Positions 25,315 to 32,693 of a stretch of DNA of 48,968 bases are shown here, one piece after another (position 1 is the stretch's first letter; the number at the start of each line of letters is the position of its first letter). The DNA comes from Candidatus Tabaqchalia intestinavium (GTDB lineage Bacteria > Bacillota > Clostridia > Oscillospirales > CAJFTT01). A model generated the notes under the pieces. It was not told where the DNA came from, ran no database searches, and worked only from the letters and a program-made list of their open reading frames with translations. The stretch spans positions 1 to 48,968 of the forward strand of contig CAJFTT010000056.1 in NCBI GenBank assembly GCA_904420005.1. The letters are read 5' to 3'. The translations under genes were made by a program, and so were the position numbers.

Positions 25315-25419
25315 TATTCCGCACCTTCCACATCTTCCAGATTTGCCAGCAGGCACGGAAAGCGGACGGGATCGCCCCGCCGCCTTCGCCTATTCATTTG
25401 TATTCATCGGACAGCCTGT

Positions 25420-25821
25420 TCATTCCTCGTCTGCGCGCTTCTCCTTCTCGGCGCTCTTTTTGTCGAAGAAGCCCAGCACCTTGTTGACAATTTCCGGCGC
25501 GACAGCGATGGCGCGCTCCGCGGGCGACACAGAGTCGGAAATCTGCAGCAGCCGCACTTCCCCATCCTGGATCACCAGAAAACCGATGGGCGTGAGCGTC
25601 AGGCCCGCGCCGCTGCCGCCGCCGAAATGCGGCGTTTCCTGCTTTTTGGAATCAAAATCGCTGCCGCCGGAAGCAAAGCCAAAGATCGCCTTGGAGATGG
25701 GGATGACCTTGATTCCCTCCTCCAGCACGACCGGCTCGCCGATGATGGTCTTGGCGTCGGCCAGCTCTTTGACGCTTGCGAGCACGTCGTCGAAAATATG
25801 CTTCATGGGATGTTCGCTCAT
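25420..25821 (-). CDS. ytfJ: GerW/YtfJ sporulation protein
   Basis: 133 residues; the ATG follows AAGGAGAC. The glycine-rich stretch GFASGGSDFDSKK...GGGSGAGLTLTPIGFLVI is the signature of the YtfJ/GerW family. In Bacillus it is made in the forespore and is needed for normal germination. It follows the DUF2953 gene, as in other spore formers, which supports an endospore-forming host. Confidence 0.92.
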   Translation of the reverse strand: MSEHPMKHIFDDVLASVKELADAKTIIGEPVVLEEGIKVIPISKAIFGFASGGSDFDSKKQETPHFGGGSGAGLTLTPIGFLVIQDGEVRLLQISDSVSPAERAIAVAPEIVNKVLGFFDKKSAEKEKRADEE

Positions 25822-25974
25822 GGTTTGTCTCCTTCCTGCGCGGCGCGAAACCGCGTGCGATGATCTGAAAAAGCGTCCCGGACCGCCCGGCGTTGTCCGC
25901 CCCTCCTGCCCGAATTCGCAGCTTTTTCTCGTCCGGGGATGAGAGTTTTGACCGAATCGGCTGTGTTTAACCCA

Positions 25975-26664
25975 TCAGGCCGCGTTTTGTTCCGGCGCAG
26001 CAGCCTCTTCCGCCCGCTCTCCGGCCTTCGCCAGCCGCGGCAGCAGGCGGAGGATCTCCGGCAGCAGACACACCAGCGCGCCCAAAACGCGCAGCGGCAC
26101 CGCCGACAGCTTGCCTTCTCCTTCGGCCTGGATCGCCGGCGCAAGCAGGTCAGGACAGATGCGGACCGAATACGTTCCCAGCCGGCCGTCCTTCTCCAGC
26201 CGGGCGAGCAGATTGCCCGCCGCGGCGGAAATCGCGCCGTACTGCACGGCAGCCTTGGCCGGATCCTCTCCGCCGACCTGCACCCGCACCCGCAGGTGCG
26301 GGATTTTGATGCAGCGCAGCAGCTTTCCCGCCAGGCGCAGCGCCAGATGCAGCACAGGACCGGTCAGCGGCAGAAAGGCGCGCGCTTGCCGGAGCTTGTC
26401 CCCGAGGCTGCGCGGTCTCTCCTCCTGCTTTTTCTTTTTGCTGCGCCGGCCGGCCTCTTTCCTGGCCTGCCGCGCCGCCTTCTCCTCCGCGCGGCGGCGT
26501 TTCTCCTCCCCGGCGAGCGGGAAACGCAGGAACGCATACCGCAGCGTCGCCTCCGCGCCGCCCGGAGAGAAGCGAAACGTCAGGCGCACAGGAACGCACA
26601 GCAGCACCAGCAACAGCGCCAGCACCCCCAGCAGGGTCCAGCCGAGAATCCGCAGCACCAGCAC
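25975..26664 (-). CDS. DUF2953 membrane protein (YtfI-like)
   Basis: 229 residues from the GTG at 26664, chosen because AAAGGAGG lies 10 bases upstream. One N-terminal helix (LRILGWTLLGVLALLLVLLC), then a domain with the DUF2953 start VRLTFRFSPGGAEATLRYAF, a Lys/Arg-rich insert (about 57-90), and a conserved region around HLRVRVQVGGEDPAKAAVQYG. Function unknown; always found with ytfJ in spore formers and thought to act in sporulation. It is 34 bases from the scpB stop. Confidence 0.85.
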   Translation of the reverse strand: MLVLRILGWTLLGVLALLLVLLCVPVRLTFRFSPGGAEATLRYAFLRFPLAGEEKRRRAEEKAARQARKEAGRRSKKKKQEERPRSLGDKLRQARAFLPLTGPVLHLALRLAGKLLRCIKIPHLRVRVQVGGEDPAKAAVQYGAISAAAGNLLARLEKDGRLGTYSVRICPDLLAPAIQAEGEGKLSAVPLRVLGALVCLLPEILRLLPRLAKAGERAEEAAAPEQNAA

Positions 26665-26698
26665 AGTGCGCCTTCCTCCTTTCGCGCCGCCCGGCGGC

Positions 26699-27250
26699 TC
26701 ATTCAAACAGGGTGATCATTTCCTCTTTCTCTTCCTCGGTCGGCTCCTCGCCGAACACCTCAGGCAGCTCGTCGAGCGAGCGCAGGCCGAACGCGCGCAG
26801 GAAATCCTGCGTGGTCTTATACAGGATCGGGCGGCCGGGCATGTCCAGCCGCCCGGCTTCCTCGAGCAGCTTTTTCTCCACGAGGGAATTGACCACCGCG
26901 CCGCAGTCGACGCCGCGCACCTGCTCGATATAGCCCTTCGTGACGGGCTGATGATAAGCGGCGATGGCCAGCACCTCCATCGCTGCCTGCGACAGGGGCG
27001 TATTGCGCCGCTGATCGAGCGCGGCGCGGATCTGCGGATCGAAGCGCGTCTGCGTGCATAGCTGCAGCGAATCCTCCAGCCAGATCAGACGAATGCCGCG
27101 CGTCTCGTAATCATATTCCAGGCTCTCCGCCGCGCGGCGCACCGCGCTGCGCTCCTCCCCCAGCGCCTCCGCCAGCCGGGTGATGGAGATGGGCTCACCG
27201 TACGCGAACAGCACCGCTTCGATCGCCGCTTTCAGCTCGTTTTGCTCCAT
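26699..27250 (-). CDS. scpB: Segregation and condensation protein B
   Basis: 183 residues from the ATG at 27250. Two winged-helix units are visible, with QAAMEVLAIAAYHQPVTKGYIEQVRGVD and LLEEAGRLDMPGRPILYKTTQDFLRAFGLRSLDELP, the ScpB hallmarks. ScpB dimers bind ScpA and SMC to form the condensin-like complex that compacts and segregates the chromosome. The start lies 56 bases inside the scpA end, so the two are translationally coupled. Confidence 0.95.
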   Translation of the reverse strand: MEQNELKAAIEAVLFAYGEPISITRLAEALGEERSAVRRAAESLEYDYETRGIRLIWLEDSLQLCTQTRFDPQIRAALDQRRNTPLSQAAMEVLAIAAYHQPVTKGYIEQVRGVDCGAVVNSLVEKKLLEEAGRLDMPGRPILYKTTQDFLRAFGLRSLDELPEVFGEEPTEEEKEEMITLFE

Positions 27251-27965
27251 GCTTCTTTCCACCCCTTTGCAGCTCGACCACTTCGTTGTCGTCGTCGAGC
27301 GTGATGCGTTTGGTCTTGACCATCTCCAGCACCGCAAGGAAGGTCGCGACCAGCTCCGACCGGTCGCTGATCCCGCGGTACACGTCCGACAGGCGCAGCT
27401 TCCCCTGCCGGAGAAGCGCGCGCAGCAGCAGCATGGCGCGCGACTCCACGGACACGAATCGCTTACGCACGATGCCGTCGAACGCCCGCTCCGGAGGCGG
27501 CTGCCGGCGCTCCCCGCGCCGCACGGCGGCGAAATACGCCTGCGCCAGCTCGCGCGGCGCATGGAGATGCGAATATGCGCTGTCAAACTTGATCTTCATC
27601 GGCGCGCGCACGTGGCTCAGCTGAAATTCGCTGCGCTCGCGCAGCCTGTCCGCCAGCTGTTTGCACAGCGAATACTCCACCAGATCGGCCGTGAGCCCCT
27701 GCAGGGTGTCGGCCTCGTCGGCCTCCTCATGCCGGGGCAGCATCATGTTGGTCTTGATACGTACGAGGCGCGAAGCCATCTCGACGAAATCCGCCGTGAC
27801 CTCCAGCTGCGCGTCGCGCACCCCGTTGAGGTACTCCATATATTGCCGCAGCAGCTCCGTAATGGGGATCTGCAGGATATCGAGCTTGTTGCTGCGGATC
27901 AGGTGCAGCAGCAAATCCAACGGCCCCTCGAAATTCTCGAGCGTGAAGGATGGCGCCTGCGTCAT
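27195..27965 (-). CDS. scpA: Segregation and condensation protein A (kleisin)
   Basis: 256 residues; the ATG follows GAGGAGAG. Begins FTLENFEGPLDLLLHLIRSNKLDI, the kleisin N-terminal signature that contacts the SMC neck, followed by FVEMASRLVRIKTNMMLP. The C-terminal winged helix that closes the SMC ring includes ELVATFLAVLEMVKTKRI. It overlaps scpB by 56 bases, more than the usual few, and starts 15 bases after the M50 protease gene. Confidence 0.95.
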   Translation of the reverse strand: MTQAPSFTLENFEGPLDLLLHLIRSNKLDILQIPITELLRQYMEYLNGVRDAQLEVTADFVEMASRLVRIKTNMMLPRHEEADEADTLQGLTADLVEYSLCKQLADRLRERSEFQLSHVRAPMKIKFDSAYSHLHAPRELAQAYFAAVRRGERRQPPPERAFDGIVRKRFVSVESRAMLLLRALLRQGKLRLSDVYRGISDRSELVATFLAVLEMVKTKRITLDDDNEVVELQRGGKKHGAKRAESGDRSGAVRVR

Positions 27966-27980
27966 GCGTTTTAACTCTCC

Positions 27981-28634
27981 TCAAAAATGCAGAATCGTAT
28001 ACAGGAAATTCAAAATCGGCGTGGTGATCCGGCTGACAAACCCGCTGGCCACGCCCGAAAAAAGCAGCACCATGAACGCGATCTGGATGTAAAACTCATA
28101 CTGCTCGATCTTCATCGCAATCCGCTGCGGGATGAAAAAATACAGGATCTTCGACCCATCAAGCGGCGGAATGGGGATGAGGTTGAACACCGCAAGGCCA
28201 AGATTGATGATCGCGATATCCAGCAGGATATTCACCACGATGTACACCACCGTAAACGCCGTCCCGGACACGACCGGCGCGAGGAACCACACCAGGCGCG
28301 CCAGCACGGCAAACGCCACCGTCATGATGAGGTTCGCGATCGGGCCCGCCACCGCGACGATGGCCATGCCCTTGCGGCCGTCGCGCAGCATGAAGGGATT
28401 GACGACGACGGGCTTGGCCCAGCCGAACCGCTGGGTCAGGATCATGCACAGCGAGCCGAGCGGATCAAGATGATGCAGGGGGTTGAGCGACAGGCGGCCG
28501 TCGCGCCGCGGCGTGGGGTCGCCCAGCCGGTCGGCCGCGAATGCATGGGCAAATTCATGCACCGGCAGGCAGATGAGAAACACCGGTATCAGCGGGATGA
28601 GATTGAGCAGCCAGTTTCGAATAATGTCCACCAT
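27981..28634 (-). CDS. Site-2 protease family (M50) membrane metallopeptidase
   Basis: 217 residues from the ATG at 28634. HEFAH (about 27-31) is the zinc site, and the second zinc ligand lies in NLIPIPPLDGSKIL. About six membrane helices. This short form without a PDZ domain is the standard neighbour of scpAB in Clostridia. Its substrate is unknown; relatives cleave membrane proteins within the lipid bilayer. First gene of the seven-gene operon through rluB. Confidence 0.9.
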   Translation of the reverse strand: MVDIIRNWLLNLIPLIPVFLICLPVHEFAHAFAADRLGDPTPRRDGRLSLNPLHHLDPLGSLCMILTQRFGWAKPVVVNPFMLRDGRKGMAIVAVAGPIANLIMTVAFAVLARLVWFLAPVVSGTAFTVVYIVVNILLDIAIINLGLAVFNLIPIPPLDGSKILYFFIPQRIAMKIEQYEFYIQIAFMVLLFSGVASGFVSRITTPILNFLYTILHF

Positions 28635-28680
28635 GTGATGCCGACCTCTTTCTTTGGGCCTTTTGGAGCCGTTTGCTATT

Positions 28681-28709
28681 ATTATACCGTTTTCCTGGTG
28701 GGAATACAA
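28681..28709 (-). promoter_or_regulatory. Promoter of the M50-scpAB-ytfJ-dacF-rluB operon
   Basis: On the minus strand, TTGTAT (28704-28709), 17 bp, TATAAT (28681-28686), about 45 bases before the start codon. Confidence 0.65.
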
Positions 28710-28868
28710 GGAAATTTTTCTGTGCCGGGGCGGGCCCGCCGGGCAGGATACGGCGCTGTAAACCCCGAACCCACGCCGCTCCCCGCGCCCGAATGCTCCC
28801 CGGTTGGCGCCATATTGCCCCGCTCCCCGTTCCAATGCCGTTTTTTGCAAATTCCCGTTCGATAAATA

Positions 28869-28897
28869 ATGACAAAATGCGCCGGCCGTGGTATAAT
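28869..28897 (+). promoter_or_regulatory. Promoter of the WG-repeat gene
   Basis: ATGACA (28869-28874), 17 bp, TATAAT (28892-28897), divergent from the scpAB operon promoter. Confidence 0.65.
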
Positions 28898-28988
28898 TAT
28901 AGTACAATTTTCGAAAAATGCACGGGAAGGCCCCGCATCGGGGCGGCGGCGGGTTGCCGCGGCAAAGCACGGGAATGGAGGAAACAGG

Positions 28989-30611
28989 ATGCAGATCTGC
29001 AAGAAATGCGGCGCGGAGAACGAGGACGGCACGGTCATCTGCTCGGTCTGCAAGACGCCGTTGGGAGAGAAGATCGCACAAAACAAGCCTTATTCTGACA
29101 TGTTTGAAAAATATAACGACTATCGCTTGGGGATCGAAGAAGACGAACCGGACGCAGCCGGCGAAAAGAACCGGGCCGGGGCGCGCCGCGGCGCTTCCCG
29201 CCGTTCCGGCCGGGGCGGCCGGGGCGGCCGGGGATCCGGCGCGGAGCGCGCGCCGGGCGGCAGCGCCTTCGTGCGCAGCGTATCCCGGCGGGAAGCGGCG
29301 GAAGCCCGCGCGCCGCGCGGCGGGGCGGCTGGGTTCCTGCGCCGCCATTTTCTCAAGATCGCGGTCGGCGTCGTCGCGGCCGCGCTGGTGATCGTCGTCA
29401 TCGCGCTCATCGCCGGGCGCGACCCCGCGCCCGGCCTGCTCGATACCCGTCCGCACTACCTGGTCTTCACGCAGGAGGGCGAAACGGCCGAAGGCGCCGT
29501 CGCGCTCAAGGGCCTGCTGGATGAAAAGGGCGACATCCTCCTTTCCGCGCAATACCAGAACGTGCTCGGGGAAGTGGACGACGGGCTTTTCGCCGTGATC
29601 GGGCAGAATTCCAAGATCGGCGTAGTCAACCAAAAGGGCAACGAGGTCATCGCCTGCGACTTCCTCAGCGTCGACGCGACCTATGGGTTCCGCGAGGGGC
29701 TGTGGGCCGTCTGCACGGGGGAAACCTGGGGGTACGTCGACAAGAAAGGGAATTTCAAGATCAGCCCTGTGTTCGAGGCGGCGTCCGCTTTCTCCGAGGG
29801 GCTCGCGCCCGTCAAGCAGGACGGGCTGTGGGGCTATGTCAACAAAGACGGCGAGCTCACGATCACGCCCGCGTTTGAGGAGGCTTATCCTTTCGACAAC
29901 GGCATGGCGCTCGTCAAGCAGGGCGGAAAATACGGCTTCATCGATTCCAACGGCCTGTTTGAGATCGAGCCGTCCTTTGACGAAGCCTACCCCTATTTCA
30001 CCGAAGATCTGTGCCTGGTGCGTGTCGGCACGCGTTATGGCTTCATCGACAAAAACGGCGAATATGCAATCAATCCGCAGTTTGACGACGCGCAGCCGTT
30101 CTCCGAGGGGCTCGCGGCCGTGGAGCTTGACGGCAAGGTCGGCTATGTCAACACGCGGGGCAAATATGTCGTGGAACCCACCTACGACGGCCTGCGCGAG
30201 ACGTCGATGTTCTATGACGGGTACGCCACCGTGTATTCCGGCAGCGAAGCGTTCGTCATCGACAAGCGCGGCCGCCGCGTGACCAGCGAGGAGATGACGT
30301 TCACGGAGGTTTCGCATCTGTTCGACGATTTCTTCCTGGTCAACGAAAACGGCCGCTATGGTCTGCTGAACAAAAACGGCAAGGAATACGTTTCGGAGCC
30401 GGTATTCGGCGCGCTCGCGGCGGTGTTCCGCGACACGGTGGTTTTTTACGACGACCAGCAGATGAAGAACATCTTCACCGACCGCAAGGGGCAGGTGGTG
30501 GCGACCTCCAAAACCACGATCGTTTCCACGACGTTTTACTCCAGCGCTTCCAAGGAAGCCATCGCGGTGCAGCAGTGGATCGCCCGGCCCCGGCAGGACG
30601 CGGCGCAGTGA
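28989..30611 (+). CDS. Membrane-anchored WG-repeat protein with N-terminal zinc ribbon
   Basis: 540 residues from the ATG at 28989 after GGAGG. A zinc ribbon (CKKCG at 4-8, CSVC at 18-21), then an Arg/Gly-rich disordered stretch (about 60-115), one membrane helix (about 122-142), and at least eight WG-type repeats. Each repeat has a GLWGYVNKDGEL-like core; they fold as short beta hairpins in tandem. The ribbon would be inside and the repeats outside the cell. WG-repeat proteins are widespread in gut Clostridia with unknown roles, often assumed to bind surface partners. Monocistronic or followed by the aldo/keto reductase 43 bases on. Confidence 0.85.
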   Translation: MQICKKCGAENEDGTVICSVCKTPLGEKIAQNKPYSDMFEKYNDYRLGIEEDEPDAAGEKNRAGARRGASRRSGRGGRGGRGSGAERAPGGSAFVRSVSRREAAEARAPRGGAAGFLRRHFLKIAVGVVAAALVIVVIALIAGRDPAPGLLDTRPHYLVFTQEGETAEGAVALKGLLDEKGDILLSAQYQNVLGEVDDGLFAVIGQNSKIGVVNQKGNEVIACDFLSVDATYGFREGLWAVCTGETWGYVDKKGNFKISPVFEAASAFSEGLAPVKQDGLWGYVNKDGELTITPAFEEAYPFDNGMALVKQGGKYGFIDSNGLFEIEPSFDEAYPYFTEDLCLVRVGTRYGFIDKNGEYAINPQFDDAQPFSEGLAAVELDGKVGYVNTRGKYVVEPTYDGLRETSMFYDGYATVYSGSEAFVIDKRGRRVTSEEMTFTEVSHLFDDFFLVNENGRYGLLNKNGKEYVSEPVFGALAAVFRDTVVFYDDQQMKNIFTDRKGQVVATSKTTIVSTTFYSSASKEAIAVQQWIARPRQDAAQ

Positions 30612-30654
30612 GCCGCCGCGCGGAGGAACCAAAAAAGTAAGGAGCGACAAATCT

Positions 30655-31809
30655 ATGCAATACCGTCCATTCGGCCGCACGGGGGAGAAAATCTCCGCGT
30701 TGGGCTTCGGCTGCATGCGCTTCCCCGAGCTGGAGGTTGGGGAAAACCAGTGGCGCATCGATGAAGAAAAGGCCATCCCGATGCTGCGTTACGCTTTCGA
30801 ACATGGGGTCAATTATTTCGACACCGCGCCCTATTACTGCCACGGCAACAGCGAGGCCACCGTCGGCCGCGCGCTGCACGACGTGCGCGACCGGGTACTG
30901 CTGTCCACCAAATGCCCGATGGGCGAATGCCGCGAAACCGCGGATTTCCGCCGGAGCCTGGAACGCAGCCTGCGCGGGATGGACGTCTCCTATATTGATT
31001 TCTATCATTTCTGGAGCATCAACCGGGAATGCTTTGACGGAAAGATCGTGGGGCTGGGCTTGCTGGAAGAAGCGCGCCGCGCGAAGGAGGAGGGCCTCAT
31101 CCGGCATATTTCCTTCTCGTTTCACGACAAGCCGGACGCCATCCGCCACATCATCGACACCGCGCAGGCGCGCGGCGTCCCGATGGAAACCATGCTCTGC
31201 CAATATAATTTGCTCGACCGCAGCAACGAGGAAATGATGTCCTATGCCGCCGAAAAGGGGCTGGGCGTCGTGGCGATGGGCCCGGTGGGCGGCGGGCGGC
31301 TGTCCGCGCCGACGGATCTTTACCAGAAGCTGACGGGCAAACCCGCCATCGCGACCTATGAGCTGGCCTTCCGCTTCGTGCTGGGGCATCCCGGCCTCTC
31401 CTGCGCGCTGTCCGGCATGCAGACGCTCGACATGGTCCGGCAGAATATCGCCGTCGCGAGCGATGGCGCGGCGCTGACGGAGGCGGAATGGAAACAGCTG
31501 GGCGAGTCGCTCGAGCAGCTGAAAAAATTCAGCGAGCTTTACTGCACGGGCTGCGCCTACTGCCAGCCCTGTCCTGCGGGCATCGATATCCCCCGGATTT
31601 TCGAGCTGTATACGCATTATAATGTTTACGGCCTGCGGGAGCACGCGCAGCGGTCCATGCGGGACTATGTCGAGAAAGGCGGCAAGACCCTCCGCGACTG
31701 CAAAAACTGCGGCTTCTGCGAGCGCAAGTGTCCCCAGCGTCTGGAAATCCGGCGGCAGCTCAAACGAGTGGAAACCATTCTCCTGCCCCCGGCCGACGCG
31801 GCAGAGTAA
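30655..31809 (+). CDS. Aldo/keto reductase with C-terminal 4Fe-4S domain
   Basis: 384 residues; the ATG follows AAGGAG. An AKR barrel begins YRPFGRTGEKISALGFGCMR; DTAPYYCHGNSE holds the catalytic Asp and Tyr, STKCP the Lys, and YHFW the His. The C-terminus adds two Cys groups, CTGCAYCQPCP and CKNCGFCERKCP, as in the ferredoxin-like AKR subfamily of anaerobes. It probably takes electrons from ferredoxin or passes NAD(P)H electrons to a carbonyl substrate; the substrate is unknown. Confidence 0.9.
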   Translation: MQYRPFGRTGEKISALGFGCMRFPELEVGENQWRIDEEKAIPMLRYAFEHGVNYFDTAPYYCHGNSEATVGRALHDVRDRVLLSTKCPMGECRETADFRRSLERSLRGMDVSYIDFYHFWSINRECFDGKIVGLGLLEEARRAKEEGLIRHISFSFHDKPDAIRHIIDTAQARGVPMETMLCQYNLLDRSNEEMMSYAAEKGLGVVAMGPVGGGRLSAPTDLYQKLTGKPAIATYELAFRFVLGHPGLSCALSGMQTLDMVRQNIAVASDGAALTEAEWKQLGESLEQLKKFSELYCTGCAYCQPCPAGIDIPRIFELYTHYNVYGLREHAQRSMRDYVEKGGKTLRDCKNCGFCERKCPQRLEIRRQLKRVETILLPPADAAE

Positions 31810-31996
31810 CCGCTTCCCCGCAGCCGGCGACGCGTGTTCGTCCCTGGTCGAAGGAAAGCCCCGGCTGGTTTCAGCCAGGCCGCCAAGCGGCCGTCCCTGC
31901 GATAGGGCAAGCGGGGATCCCCATGCAGCTTTCGCCGCGCTGCCGCACGGCGTAGCGATATAATCAGACAGATCCATTTTTGAAGGAGGAATTTTC

Positions 31997-32509
31997 ATGC
32001 TGGACGCAACGGTAGTCAAATTGCTCAACGAGCAGATCAACAAGGAGTTTTATTCGGCGTACCTCTATCTGGATTTTTCCAATTACTTTGAATCCGCGGG
32101 CCTCGACGGCTTCGCCAACTGGTACAAGATCCAGGCGCAGGAGGAGCGCGATCACGCGATGCTGTTTTATCAGTACCTGCATAACAACAACGAAAAGGTC
32201 ACGCTGGAGGCGATTGCCAAGCCGGATCAGGCTTTCTCCTGCCACATGGATGTGCTCAAAGCCGGGCTGGCGCACGAGATCTATGTCACGAGTCTGATCA
32301 ATACGATCTACTCCGCGGCTTATGACGTCAAGGATTTCCGCACCATGCAGTTCCTCGACTGGTTCATCAAGGAGCAGGGCGAAGAGGAAACCAACGCCAA
32401 CGATCTGATCTCCAAGATGGAACTGTTCGGTTCTGATCCCAAGAGCCTGTATATGCTCAACAGCGAATTGCAGGCCCGCGTCTATTCCGCGCCGTCCCTG
32501 GTGCTGTAA
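31997..32509 (+). CDS. ftnA: Ferritin (non-heme, FtnA type)
   Basis: 170 residues; the ATG follows AAGGAGG. Four-helix bundle with ferroxidase ligands in place: Glu in NKEFYSAYLY, QEERDHA (Glu and His), Glu in LAHEIYVT, and Gln-Glu in FIKEQGEEE. It oxidises Fe(II) and stores iron in a 24-mer shell, also limiting oxidative damage. A TATAAT at 31959-31964 may be its -10, but no good -35 accompanies it. It has its own terminator. Confidence 0.94.
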   Translation: MLDATVVKLLNEQINKEFYSAYLYLDFSNYFESAGLDGFANWYKIQAQEERDHAMLFYQYLHNNNEKVTLEAIAKPDQAFSCHMDVLKAGLAHEIYVTSLINTIYSAAYDVKDFRTMQFLDWFIKEQGEEETNANDLISKMELFGSDPKSLYMLNSELQARVYSAPSLVL

Positions 32510-32527
32510 GCGGCCTTTACCGAATCA

Positions 32528-32574
32528 GCGAAGCCCCCGAAGCGGAAAGTTTCCGCTTCGGGGGCTTCGCTTTT
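32528..32574 (+). terminator. Terminator of ftnA
   Basis: A perfect 21-bp inverted repeat (32528-32548 with 32550-32570) followed by TTTTA, 18 bases after the stop. Confidence 0.88.
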
Positions 32575-32693
32575 ACGTGTTTCGTCCAACATCACTGGGC
32601 GATAAGGGAAGTTTTTTGAAAGGATGGATGTATACCGTCCTTCATGTCATTTAACACAACGCGCCGAACGCTAGCCAGCTTTTATAGGGAAAT

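Noticed and set aside
28635-30776. Minus-strand extension of the M50 protease frame to 931 codons
   Set aside because: The M50 gene starts at 28634 with a promoter just upstream; the extension is antisense to the WG-repeat gene.
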